DNA of 19,261 nt from the NCBI GenBank assembly GCA_002404835.1, contig DHKM01000013.1:23869-43129 (forward strand), given 5' to 3'. The translations under genes and the position numbers were made by a program. Origin of the DNA: Caryophanales bacterium UBA4694. GTDB taxonomy: Bacteria > Bacillota_I > Bacilli_A > RFN20 > CAG-288. Position 1 is the stretch's first letter. Every line of letters starts with the position of its first letter. This document shows positions 7,935-15,377 of the stretch, piece by piece. The notes beneath the pieces are model-generated. The model made no database searches, was not told the origin of the DNA, and worked only from the letters and a program-made list of their open reading frames with translations.

Positions 7935-9278
7935 ATGAGAACGATAAAGCTCTATGATACATATGAAGGCAAAATAAGGGAATTCAAGCCAATCGATAGC
8001 AAGGAAGTAGATATTTATTACTGTGGACCGACCGTCTATAATTATGTTCACCTGGGAAATTTCAGACCTACCGTTACTTTTGATCTTCTTTCTCGATTCT
8101 TAAAAGAAGAAGGATATGAGGTTAAATGTGTAAGCAACTATACGGACATCGATGATAAAATCATCAAGGAATCCCAAAAGGAAGGGAAAACTGAAAAAGA
8201 ACTCAGCGAGTTTTATATTAAAGCTTACGAAAATTGCCTAGATAAACTAAACATCCTTCCTCTTTATGCTCACCCAAAAGCTAGCCAATATATTGATTAT
8301 ATGGCTTCTTTTATCAAAAAAATGATGGATATCGGTGCCGCATACCAGAGTAAAGACGATATCTTCTTTTCTATTGATACAGACAAAACATATGGCAATT
8401 TATCTAAACAGAACATCGAGGATCTCGTAAGTGGATCCAGAATTGATGTAAACTCAAACAAGAAGAACCCTCTAGATTTTGCCTTATGGAAACTTACAGA
8501 CGACAAAGGAATCAAATTCGATACGATAATCGGAAGAGGAAGACCAGGTTGGCATACTGAATGTGTATGTATGGTTAATGATGTCTTCAAAAAACCATTG
8601 ATTGATATCCATGGAGGAGGATTTGATTTGAAATTCCCACACCACGAAAATGAAATCGCCCAATCCGAAGCCGTGAATCATACCAGACTTGCAAACTACT
8701 GGATGCATGTCGGTTTTCTGTTGACTGATGGTGTCAAAATGAGTAAATCCTTAGGAAACTCCATTCTAGCAAAAGATGTCCTTGAACGTCATAGTGGAAA
8801 TTCAGTACGTCTTTTCTTCTTATCCACCCATTATCGCGCACCGATTAATTATACCGAAGAGAACCTCAACAATTGTGACAAGCAAATTGCAAAATACCAA
8901 AATTCTTACCGAAAAGGTGTCTATAAACTGGAATTATCCGGAAACAAAGAACCCAGTCTTCTGATAGAGGATTATGAGGAAAGTATGAACGCACTTGCCG
9001 ATGATTTAAATGTTTCCAACTGTATGACTGTCGTTGATAGACTGATTAAATCCATAAACAGCGAGAGCATGAAGAAAGATACGGATACACAGAAACTTTC
9101 CAATCTTCTTTATACATTCCATAGAATCACATCTGTATTAGGTTTGGTATTTGATGTCGAGCCTTTGACAGACGAAGACAAGGAAAACTATAAACAATAC
9201 AATCAAGCCAGAGCCGAAAAAGATTATGCCAAAAGCGATATTTATAGGAAGAAACTTCTGGAAAAAGGAATTTTATGA
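7935..9278 (+). CDS. cysS: Cysteinyl-tRNA synthetase
   Basis: A 447-residue class I synthetase that charges tRNA-Cys. The HIGH-type motif is HLGN (39-42) within YYCGPTVYNYVHLGN, and the KMSKS loop is exact (268-272). The zinc ligands of the family appear to be C30, C210 (WHTEC), H236 and E240 (FPHHENE). AGGAG lies 9 bases before the ATG. The protein ends at the KSDIYRKKLLEKGIL helix; homologues such as those of Bacillus and E. coli usually continue for about a dozen residues with a DTPxGTxW tail, which is absent here. The reading frame closes cleanly with TGA overlapping the Nudix start (ATGA), and I see no frameshift that restores the tail. There is no T-box leader, since the gene is internal to the rimO operon. 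Confidence 0.96.
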   Translation: MRTIKLYDTYEGKIREFKPIDSKEVDIYYCGPTVYNYVHLGNFRPTVTFDLLSRFLKEEGYEVKCVSNYTDIDDKIIKESQKEGKTEKELSEFYIKAYENCLDKLNILPLYAHPKASQYIDYMASFIKKMMDIGAAYQSKDDIFFSIDTDKTYGNLSKQNIEDLVSGSRIDVNSNKKNPLDFALWKLTDDKGIKFDTIIGRGRPGWHTECVCMVNDVFKKPLIDIHGGGFDLKFPHHENEIAQSEAVNHTRLANYWMHVGFLLTDGVKMSKSLGNSILAKDVLERHSGNSVRLFFLSTHYRAPINYTEENLNNCDKQIAKYQNSYRKGVYKLELSGNKEPSLLIEDYEESMNALADDLNVSNCMTVVDRLIKSINSESMKKDTDTQKLSNLLYTFHRITSVLGLVFDVEPLTDEDKENYKQYNQARAEKDYAKSDIYRKKLLEKGIL

Positions 9279-9763
9279 GTGAAATCATTGATTATATTCC
9301 TTATTTAAGAAAAAAGATCGGACATGACAAATGTCTGAGCGTAGGCCTAACAGCAATGGTCTTCAATCAAAAAGGCGAAGTTCTAATTGAGAGACGAAAA
9401 GACAATGGGAAATACTGTTTCCCAGGCGGAAGTATCGATTTGAACGAAACGGTTTTGGAAGGACTGAAAAGGGAGATAAAAGAAGAAACAGGAATTGAAA
9501 TCAAGAACATTTCACTTTTTTCCATACGGTCAGGAGAAAAATGCGATTTTTACTATCCAAATGGGGACATTACTCAATATGTCGATTTGAATTTCTTAGC
9601 TGAAGCAGACGGAAGAATAGAAATCAAAGCCCAAGCAAGTGAAACCACTGAAGTTTATTTTTGCCCATTTGACAGACTTCCAAGCAGAGCACAATTCACA
9701 CCTGGAAGTTCAAGCATGATAGAAAAATATTTAAAAAAGGATTTTCGGATCACAATAGATTGA
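9275..9763 (+). CDS. Nudix hydrolase
   Basis: A 162-residue protein with a textbook Nudix box: G52-x5-E58-x7-R66-E67-x2-E70-E71-x-G73-I74, the metal-binding signature of enzymes that cleave nucleoside diphosphates linked to another group. The fold around it fits a single Nudix domain: VGLTAMVFNQKGEVLIERR before the box and YVDLNFLAEADG after it. The first 20 residues, with YIPYLRKKIG, form an N-terminal segment seen in many Bacillota MutT-like NUDIX proteins. The start overlaps the cysS stop by 4 bases, so it is translationally coupled as the last gene of the rimO operon. Substrate cannot be read from the sequence; a house-cleaning role on damaged nucleotides or coenzymes is only a guess. Confidence 0.9.
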   Translation: MSEIIDYIPYLRKKIGHDKCLSVGLTAMVFNQKGEVLIERRKDNGKYCFPGGSIDLNETVLEGLKREIKEETGIEIKNISLFSIRSGEKCDFYYPNGDITQYVDLNFLAEADGRIEIKAQASETTEVYFCPFDRLPSRAQFTPGSSSMIEKYLKKDFRITID

Positions 9764-9820
9764 AAAACCTACCATATTTCCCGATATGATGAATTTAACT
9801 AATTGACAAAAGCAATTTGT

Positions 9821-9853
9821 AAACGGCATTCCAAAAACGGATTGCCGTTTTTT
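9821..9853 (+). terminator. Intrinsic terminator of the rimO-cysS-Nudix operon
   Basis: An 8-bp stem (9821-9828 with 9843-9850), rich in CGGC/GCCG, closes a 14-base loop and is followed by TTTTTT. It lies about 58 bases past the Nudix stop codon. Confidence 0.85.
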
Positions 9854-10205
9854 ATATATAAAGTTTTTATTGACTTCATCATTGTGCAGTCCGTCCATAT
9901 TTCGTAAACCTGAAGATCCAATATTGGTTTACTCATAATAAAAACCATTTATTTTATGACTACAACGATGATCAGTAAGTCATTTCCGCTAGTCCTGGTC
10001 TCTTCTCAATCAAAAATAGCCTTAAATAGCGATATAAAATCCAAATCAAAATGTCTAAACAATGAATAATCTTCAGATTTCCCCTTTTTTAATATCCGTA
10101 AATACAACAGTTCAAACTTATCGAGAAATAAGGATTTTTTCAAAAACATTGTCAATAAATTGTCTTAAATCAAAAATATGAATGCTGAAACATTTCAATA
10201 TCTTT
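9854..10205. other. Gene-poor convergent interval
   Basis: About 350 bases between two facing terminators. I find no convincing gene, RNA gene or mobile element. Two things are visible. An inverted repeat with 7-base arms (9904-9910 and 9926-9932, GTAAACC/GGTTTAC) encloses 15 bases. On the minus strand, one reading frame is unusually poor in stop codons and contains a 47-codon ATG-initiated reading frame at 10006-10149, listed separately. Confidence 0.6.
10006..10149 (-). CDS. Possible small ORF or decayed coding fragment (doubtful)
   Basis: A 47-codon frame from an ATG at 10149 to a TGA at 10006. It encodes a Lys/Phe/Leu-rich peptide with an alternating charged and hydrophobic pattern (FLDKFELLYLRILKKG near the start). 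There is no Shine-Dalgarno sequence before the ATG. Beyond the stop, the same frame continues with only one further internal stop (TAA at 9949-9951) down to a TAG at 9799, giving 117 codons with two internal stops, fewer than expected in such AT-rich DNA. That could mark a degraded gene, but the last part of the frame runs through the Nudix operon terminator, which argues against a real CDS there. I recognise no family. Confidence 0.2.
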   Translation of the reverse strand: MFLKKSLFLDKFELLYLRILKKGKSEDYSLFRHFDLDFISLFKAIFD

Positions 10206-10207
10206 AT

Positions 10208-10234
10208 GAAAAATAGACCGGACTAGCCGGTCTA
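10208..10234 (-). terminator. Intrinsic terminator of purA
   Basis: Read on the minus strand, an 8-bp stem (10227-10234 with 10214-10221, TAGACCGG/CCGGTCTA) with a 5-base loop is followed by a U-rich tail (TTTTT after the stem). It begins 9 bases past the purA stop codon. Confidence 0.88.
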
Positions 10235-10242
10235 AAATCGAA

Positions 10243-11535
10243 TCAGTCAAAAATTTTACGAAGTACCAACGTCTCATCTCTGTCAGGTCCAAGACCGACA
10301 ACAGAAATATTGGCATGAAGATAATCACGGATGAAGTTAAGATATTCCTGAGCCTCAATAGGGAAATCTTCAAAGGAGTGTATTTTCTTAGTATCATAAT
10401 GAGGGATCTTGTGGAAATATTTGTAAACCGGTTTGCATCTGGCATATTCAGGTTCACTAGCAGGAACAGTCTTAATTTCTTTGCCATCCAACTCATAGGC
10501 AACACAGATTCTCAAATCATCGACATCCATAAGTACATCGAATAATGTAACAGCAATATCAGTGACTCCGCTAACCATGGACGTATAACCAAGAAGAACA
10601 AGGTCAAGGTAACCGACACGTCTAGGCCTATGCGTGACGACTCCATATTCATGGCCTTTTTCACGAATAGCATTTCCCCAGTCATTATTCTGTTCAGTAG
10701 GCATAGGCCCTTCACCGACGCGTGTCATATATGCCTTCATAATAGCTAGTACTTTGCTAACTTTTTGAGGAGCAACACCACAATTCACTGGAATAGAAAT
10801 AGAGGTCGGAGAAGAAGAAGTAACATATGGGTAAGTACCATGATCCAAATCAAGCAACGAACCCTGAGCCCCTTCGAAAACAACTTTCTTACCAGAATCA
10901 ATATACGAATTAATTAAAACGGAAGTATCAGTAATAAAGGGCTTAATTCTCTCAGCAACCTTCAAAAGGTCTCGATACAACTGATCCTCATCGATGGTTT
11001 CCTTTCCAAGTGCAGCCAATTCAGTATTATCGATAGCAAGAAGGCCATGAAGCCTTTCCTTGAGATACTCCGGATATAGAAGATCTCCAGCTCGAAGTCC
11101 AATTCTTCTTGCCTTATCACAATAGCATGGACCAATGCCTCTATGGGTTGTTCCGATCTTGTTATCGCCAAGTTTTTCTTCAAACGCACCATCCAATGCA
11201 ATATGAGAAGGAAGAATCAAATGGCAGCGATTGGAAATCGCAAGATGAAATTCCTTTAACCCTGAATTGAGGTTTTCATCTAATTCATCCAAGAAGGCAA
11301 AAGGATTCAATACAACACCATTTGCAATTACATTAAGAACATTTTTGTTGTAAATACCAGAAGGTAAAGAGCGAAGCGCATGCTTGACACCATCGATTTC
11401 TACGGTATGTCCTGCGTTATTCCCCCCCTGATAACGAACAACCATATCTGCACCAGTCGCTAGATAATCCGTAAGTTTTCCTTTGCCTTCGTCTCCAAAC
11501 TGACTACCTTCAACAGAAACAGTATTGTATTTCAT
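10243..11535 (-). CDS. purA: Adenylosuccinate synthetase
   Basis: A 430-residue cytosolic GTPase-type enzyme that joins IMP and aspartate to make adenylosuccinate, the first step from IMP to AMP. The N-terminal P-loop GSQFGDEGKGK (about 10-20) and the NNAGHTV motif (39-45) are diagnostic, as are GTTHRGIGPCY (about 129-139), FEGAQGSLLDLDHGTYPYVTSS and the RPRRVGYLDLV loop. It is full length. A ribosome site, GAGGTAAT, lies in the last codons of the upstream flavoprotein gene, 6 bases away, so the two are cotranscribed. No PurR-box or riboswitch is apparent because the operon promoter lies before the flavoprotein gene. With hpt nearby it represents purine salvage and interconversion. Confidence 0.97.
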   Translation of the reverse strand: MKYNTVSVEGSQFGDEGKGKLTDYLATGADMVVRYQGGNNAGHTVEIDGVKHALRSLPSGIYNKNVLNVIANGVVLNPFAFLDELDENLNSGLKEFHLAISNRCHLILPSHIALDGAFEEKLGDNKIGTTHRGIGPCYCDKARRIGLRAGDLLYPEYLKERLHGLLAIDNTELAALGKETIDEDQLYRDLLKVAERIKPFITDTSVLINSYIDSGKKVVFEGAQGSLLDLDHGTYPYVTSSSPTSISIPVNCGVAPQKVSKVLAIMKAYMTRVGEGPMPTEQNNDWGNAIREKGHEYGVVTHRPRRVGYLDLVLLGYTSMVSGVTDIAVTLFDVLMDVDDLRICVAYELDGKEIKTVPASEPEYARCKPVYKYFHKIPHYDTKKIHSFEDFPIEAQEYLNFIRDYLHANISVVGLGPDRDETLVLRKIFD

Positions 11536-11541
11536 TTTAAA

Positions 11542-12963
11542 TTACCTCTTTTCCATTTCTTCAATGATACGATCCGCAATAAGAACACCAGATGCACCCG
11601 CTTGAGCCAAGCCCCTTGTAATTCCAGCTCCATCGCCGCCGCAATAGACATTGGGAAGTTCCTTAAGTTCAAGATTTTCATCAACATTTGGTCTTGCAGA
11701 ATAGAATTTTGCCTCAACGCCATATAGAAGTGTATGTTCCGTAGCAATTCCCGGAGTAACGTGATCCAAGGCTTCAATCATATCGATAATAGATTGCAAG
11801 GTTTTATAGGGAAGACATAGTCCCAAATCTCCAGGAACAGCTTCTTTCAATGTAGGACGAATAAATCCCTTGCGAATTCTTTCCGGGGAGGATCTTCTTC
11901 CACGTTTTAGATCTCCGTATTTTTGTATGATAACAGAGCCACAACTTAAACGATTTGCCAAAGTAGCCAAATCTTTGGCATATTGATTAGGATCATCAAA
12001 GGGAGCCGTAAACTTATGAGAAACAAGGAGAGCAAAATTTGTGTTTTCAGAACCAAGTTTCGGGTCGGAAAAACTATGTCCATTAGCCAGCATAACGCCG
12101 TCATCATTCTCAATGACGACATGACCACTAGGATTAGAACAAAACGTTCTCACTGTTGTTCCCTGACTAGAATTAAATAAGAACTTTCCCTCATAAAGAT
12201 ATTTATTAATATCCTGCATGACAACGTTAGAAGTTTCAACGCGTACACCAATATCAACCTGATTGTTAACAAAAGAAATGTCGTGCCTTTTAAGCATTTT
12301 TTGTAAATAAGAAGATCCTTCTCTGCCAACACCGAGAACCACTTTCTTTGCATCAATGCGTTTTCCGTTTTTGAGCAGCAATCCTTTGACTTGATGATCG
12401 ACTACATCAATATCGATAACATCGCTGAAAAAAGAAAATTCAACGCCTTTTTCCATCAAATAATTTTGAATTTTGGAAAGAATCTTTACATTTTCTTCTG
12501 TGCCTAAATGACGCACTTCGGCTCTAAGAAGAAGAAGGCCAGCACCAGCAGCCTGCTTTTCAATTTGTCTTACTTCATCGGTGTATGGATCTGTGATTTC
12601 TTTAGTAGCTCCAAATTTTAAATTCACTTGATCGCAATAATCAATCAGAGATACAAGATGTTCCGGAGTAATATAATCCGTAAGCCATCCGCCAAACTTC
12701 GTAGTTTTATTGAATTTTCCATCACTAAAAGCGCCGGCACCACCAAATCCAGAAGTCATTGAGCATGCAGGCAAGCATCCTTGATATTTTCCGTTATTCG
12801 GACAAGATGTAACCAAATGTTCCAGAATCGGACATTTTCTCTTTGTGATGTCTTTTCCTTTATCAATTAGAACGACTTTCAAATGTGGATTTTTTTCGAT
12901 GAGACGGTAGGCACACATATAACCTGTCGGACCACAGCCAACAATTGCAACATCATATTCCAT
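11542..12963 (-). CDS. FAD-dependent dehydrogenase of the COG2509 type
   Basis: A 473-residue flavoprotein. The N-terminal dinucleotide-binding motif DVAIVGCGPTGYMCA is followed by an acidic end of the second strand (VVLIDKG). FGGAGAFSDGKFN (about 73-85) and the closing YCGGDGAGITRGLAQAGASG motif (second FAD contact) are typical of the COG2509 NAD(P)/FAD-dependent oxidoreductases; I know of no established physiological substrate for them. Four cysteines, C44, C54, C63 and C67, cluster just before the FGGAG segment and could be redox-active or bind metal. An upstream TTG at 12978 is in frame, but the ATG at 12963 fits the FAD motif better and lies downstream of the predicted promoter. It is the first gene of the operon with purA. 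Confidence 0.88.
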   Translation of the reverse strand: MEYDVAIVGCGPTGYMCAYRLIEKNPHLKVVLIDKGKDITKRKCPILEHLVTSCPNNGKYQGCLPACSMTSGFGGAGAFSDGKFNKTTKFGGWLTDYITPEHLVSLIDYCDQVNLKFGATKEITDPYTDEVRQIEKQAAGAGLLLLRAEVRHLGTEENVKILSKIQNYLMEKGVEFSFFSDVIDIDVVDHQVKGLLLKNGKRIDAKKVVLGVGREGSSYLQKMLKRHDISFVNNQVDIGVRVETSNVVMQDINKYLYEGKFLFNSSQGTTVRTFCSNPSGHVVIENDDGVMLANGHSFSDPKLGSENTNFALLVSHKFTAPFDDPNQYAKDLATLANRLSCGSVIIQKYGDLKRGRRSSPERIRKGFIRPTLKEAVPGDLGLCLPYKTLQSIIDMIEALDHVTPGIATEHTLLYGVEAKFYSARPNVDENLELKELPNVYCGGDGAGITRGLAQAGASGVLIADRIIEEMEKR

Positions 12964-12983
12964 TATTTTGGTTCCCAAGATTA

Positions 12984-12992
12984 GTTATATCA
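12984..12992 (-). promoter_or_regulatory. Extended -10 promoter element for the flavoprotein-purA operon
   Basis: On the minus strand the sequence TGATATAAC gives a TG-N extended -10 (TATAAC). It predicts a transcript starting near 12976, about 13 bases before the ATG at 12963. The -35 region is poor, which extended -10 promoters tolerate. The Shine-Dalgarno-like GGGA would sit at the very 5' end of the RNA. Confidence 0.45.
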
Positions 12993-13075
12993 CTTTCAAA
13001 CCAGAAAAAGAAATAATCTTCTTAACTAATATACCTAATTTTTTCTATGAACTAGGAAAACCATAAAAAAAAGGG

Positions 13076-13081
13076 TATAAT
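13076..13081 (+). promoter_or_regulatory. Likely -10 element for glf
   Basis: A consensus TATAAT lies 50 bases before the glf start. TAGGAA at 13053-13058 is a weak -35 with a 17-base spacer. The following stretch is nearly pure A/T, and a ribosome site, TAGGAGA, lies at 13116-13122. Confidence 0.45.
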
Positions 13082-13131
13082 GAACAAAATATATATATTT
13101 ATATATTACAAAATCTAGGAGATTTTTATCT

Positions 13132-14229
13132 ATGTATGATTATCTAATAGTTGGTTCAGGTCTCAGCGGTGCCGTCTTTGCTAATCTCGCAAGAAAAAAA
13201 GGAAAAAAAGTAATTGTTATTGAAAAAAAGCCAGTTTTAGCTGGAGCAATAAGGTCAGAAAGAAAAGATAATATAGACGTACATCTCTATGGTCCACATA
13301 TTTTCCACACCTCTGACAAGGAAGTCTGGGACTATTTTTGCTCTTTTTCTGAAATGAATAACTTTGTAAATTGCCCTCTTGCCAACTATAAAGGAAAGCT
13401 CTATCATCTTCCATTCAATATGAATACCTTCAATGCTCTTTGGGGAGTTATCACACCAGAAGAAGCATTAGCCAAAATCAATTCACAACGCAAGGAAATG
13501 GAAGGCAAAGAACCCAAAAATCTCGAAGAACAAGCCATTTCTTTGGTCGGGAACGATGTTTTCACTACATTAATCAAAGGATACACAGAAAAACAGTGGG
13601 GAAGAGATTGCAAGGACCTTCCGGCCAGCATAATCAAAAGACTTCCAGTAAGATTTTCTTACAACAACAACTATTTCAACGACAAATACCAAGGCATTCC
13701 AGTTGATGGTTATACCGCTGTAATCGAAAGAATGCTTGGAGAAGTTGAAGTAATCTATAATACAGATTATCTTGAAAAGAAAGATGAACTTAACAAACTT
13801 GCGAATCATATTATTTATACAGGGGAAATTGATCGATACTTCGGTTATTGTTTCGGTCATTTACAATACCGGACGCTTCGTTTTGAAACAGAACGCTTAG
13901 AAAAAGAAAACTTCCAAGGCAATGCTGTCATCAATTATACAGAACGTGAAGTTCCATTCACAAGAATTGCGGAACACAAATGGTTTAATCCTAGAGAAAG
14001 CAAAGTTACTTATATTACAAAAGAATATCCAAAAGAATTTGAAGAAGGAGACGACCCTTTCTATCCTGTCAGCAATGAAAGAAATGCAGCTCTCTATAAA
14101 AAATACGAAGAATTATCCAAAGAAGAAAAGAATGTCACATTCATGGGAAGACTAGGAATGTACAAATATTTCGATATGGATGATACAATCCGTGCAGTAA
14201 TGGATAAATTCAACGAAATCGACAAATAA
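13132..14229 (+). CDS. glf: UDP-galactopyranose mutase
   Basis: A 365-residue flavoenzyme that interconverts UDP-galactopyranose and UDP-galactofuranose for cell-surface glycans. Family marks in order: FAD motif VGSGLSGAVFA (7-17), HLYGPHIFHT (51-60), GYTEKQWG, RLPVRFSYNNNYFNDKYQGIP (substrate arginine of the pair R174/R280 in the Klebsiella enzyme), YRTLRFE, FTRIAEHKWF with the second arginine, and GRLGMYKYFDMDDTI near the end. The usual GGN stretch after the second strand (HIGGNxY) is replaced by LAGAIRSE (A37, G38, A39), a departure in a FAD-contact loop. The gene stands alone between its own promoter and a terminator, with no glycosyltransferases nearby. Downstream hpt converges on it. 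Confidence 0.94.
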   Translation: MYDYLIVGSGLSGAVFANLARKKGKKVIVIEKKPVLAGAIRSERKDNIDVHLYGPHIFHTSDKEVWDYFCSFSEMNNFVNCPLANYKGKLYHLPFNMNTFNALWGVITPEEALAKINSQRKEMEGKEPKNLEEQAISLVGNDVFTTLIKGYTEKQWGRDCKDLPASIIKRLPVRFSYNNNYFNDKYQGIPVDGYTAVIERMLGEVEVIYNTDYLEKKDELNKLANHIIYTGEIDRYFGYCFGHLQYRTLRFETERLEKENFQGNAVINYTEREVPFTRIAEHKWFNPRESKVTYITKEYPKEFEEGDDPFYPVSNERNAALYKKYEELSKEEKNVTFMGRLGMYKYFDMDDTIRAVMDKFNEIDK

Positions 14230-14240
14230 TCATCTCTCAA

Positions 14241-14272
14241 AAAGCAGGAGTCACTGAAGCTCCTGCTTTTTC
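14241..14272 (+). terminator. Intrinsic terminator of glf
   Basis: A 10-bp perfect stem (14241-14250 with 14260-14269, core GCAGGAG/CTCCTGC) and a 9-base loop run into TTTTT. It starts 11 bases past the glf stop. Confidence 0.92.
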
Positions 14273-14277
14273 TATAC

Positions 14278-14304
14278 AAAAAAGGCCAACCGAATTGGTC
14301 AGCC
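14278..14304 (-). terminator. Intrinsic terminator of hpt
   Basis: On the minus strand an 8-bp stem (14297-14304 with 14284-14291), including two G-U pairs, closes a 5-base loop and is followed by six U residues. It lies back to back with the glf terminator. Confidence 0.8.
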
Positions 14305-14319
14305 ATGAAATTCATAATC

Positions 14320-14928
14320 CTACTTTGAGGAATGCTCTTTCTTCCACTGTTCAGTGAGCTTCTTATCCTCATCCAGAATGGCTCCCCATTCCTTGATGTC
14401 TTTGATGGATGGGACAAATACATATGGGCGATTACGGAACAATCCATAATAATCAAAACCAAATCCAACGATATATCTCTGTTCATCCGTTCTAAGACCA
14501 GTGAAATCAGCAAGTTCATCAAATTTTACTTCTTTGCTTTCTCTCTTAATTAAGATACAAACATAAAGATGCTTAGGATGATAAGTGTTCTGGACAAACT
14601 CCTTAAGGAAATGCATGGTAATACCTGTATCGATGATATCTTCGATTATGACGACATCTTTTCCTTCCAAGGAATGATCCGGTCCTTTCTGGACTTTGAC
14701 TTCACCAGTCGTACTGGTCCCATCATAGGAACTGACCTTAATCGTATCGAGTTGACATGGTGTATAGATATGCTTGACGAGCTCATACATGAACGGAAGT
14801 GCACCATTCATAACGCCAAGAAGAATCGGAACTCCATTTGCATTTTCTTCGAGCTTGTTGTCGATTTCTTTTCCAAGTCTGTCACAAATGCGGACAATCT
14901 CGTCTTCAGAAAGAATCAGTTTTTCCAT
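14320..14928 (-). CDS. hpt: Hypoxanthine (guanine) phosphoribosyltransferase
   Basis: A 202-residue type I phosphoribosyltransferase that salvages hypoxanthine, and usually guanine, to IMP or GMP using PRPP. The PRPP loop is VVIIEDIIDTGITM (92-105); the flexible-loop serine-tyrosine pair lies at KVSSYDG (64-70); GVMNGALPFM (38-47) is the PPi-binding loop, and the purine-binding end is IVGFGFDYYGLFRNRPYV (153-170). Bacterial homologues are commonly about 180 residues; here a charged tail of about 20-25 residues (WGAILDEDKK onward) is added. GGGGAA lies before the ATG, and TATAAT occurs upstream on the minus strand in the A/T-rich intergenic DNA. Monocistronic. The tilS/ftsH neighbours common in other Bacillota are absent here. 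Confidence 0.94.
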   Translation of the reverse strand: MEKLILSEDEIVRICDRLGKEIDNKLEENANGVPILLGVMNGALPFMYELVKHIYTPCQLDTIKVSSYDGTSTTGEVKVQKGPDHSLEGKDVVIIEDIIDTGITMHFLKEFVQNTYHPKHLYVCILIKRESKEVKFDELADFTGLRTDEQRYIVGFGFDYYGLFRNRPYVFVPSIKDIKEWGAILDEDKKLTEQWKKEHSSK

Positions 14929-15104
14929 AGGTATTCCCCACTTTCAATATAAATACCAAAATATTATAATCCATGTTCTTTTCTTTTATACTTGTTTTTT
15001 TGAAATCTTACCATTTTCATTCAAAGAAAAATGAAAAAACAACATAAAACGAGAATGAATTCTGTTCTCAAAAATGAAAGAAAGAAAAAAATTTAAAAAA
15101 AGTA

Positions 15105-15133
15105 TTGCTTTTTAGATTAAGAATTGAGATAAT
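15105..15133 (+). promoter_or_regulatory. Promoter of the tRNA-Asp/tRNA-Gly unit
   Basis: TTGCTT (15105-15110), a 17-base spacer, then GATAAT (15128-15133; TAATAT overlaps it at 15130). It lies 37 bases upstream of the tRNA-Asp gene. A short hairpin, CTTCG/CGAAG (15141-15155), lies in the leader, and A rather than T follows it, so it is not a terminator. Confidence 0.7.
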
Positions 15134-15170
15134 ATTTGAGCTTCGCAAAACGAAGTAAAAAATCAATCGT

Positions 15171-15247
15171 GGATCCTTAGTGTAGAGGCCTATCACGTCT
15201 CCCTGTCACGGAGAAGATCACGGGTTCAAATCCCGTAGGATCCGCCA
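15171..15247 (+). tRNA. tRNA-Asp (anticodon GTC)
   Basis: A full cloverleaf: acceptor stem GGATCCT with AGGATCC, discriminator G and an encoded CCA (15245-15247). The anticodon stem is TCTCC/GGAGA with loop CTGTCAC, giving anticodon GTC. The T arm is CGGGTTCAAATCCCG. The mature gene without CCA is 15171-15244. It is first in a two-tRNA unit. Confidence 0.96.
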
Positions 15248-15252
15248 TTCTT

Positions 15253-15326
15253 GCAGGCGTAGTTCAGTGGTAGAACATTTCCTTGCCAAGGAAAATATGC
15301 GGGTTCGATTCCCGTCGCTTGCTCCA
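15253..15326 (+). tRNA. tRNA-Gly (anticodon GCC)
   Basis: Acceptor stem GCAGGCG with CGCTTGC (one G-U pair), discriminator T and an encoded CCA (15324-15326). The anticodon stem is TTTCC/GGAAA with loop TTGCCAA, giving anticodon GCC. The T arm is CGGGTTCGATTCCCG. It lies 5 bases after the tRNA-Asp CCA and must be cut from the same precursor. Confidence 0.96.
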
Positions 15327-15336
15327 TCGTTAATTG

Positions 15337-15361
15337 ATGCATGGATAACATGCATTTTTTT
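15337..15361 (+). terminator. Intrinsic terminator of the tRNA unit
   Basis: A 7-bp palindromic stem, ATGCATG/CATGCAT (15337-15343 with 15349-15355), and loop GATAA are followed by a run of T. It separates the tRNA unit from the uracil permease promoter. Confidence 0.9.
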
Positions 15362-15377
15362 GTTTTTAATTTTTTTC

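Noticed and set aside
10170..12356. Overlapping secondary frames within purA and the flavoprotein gene on both strands
   Set aside because: They lie inside strongly recognised genes, lack ribosome sites and show no family motifs.
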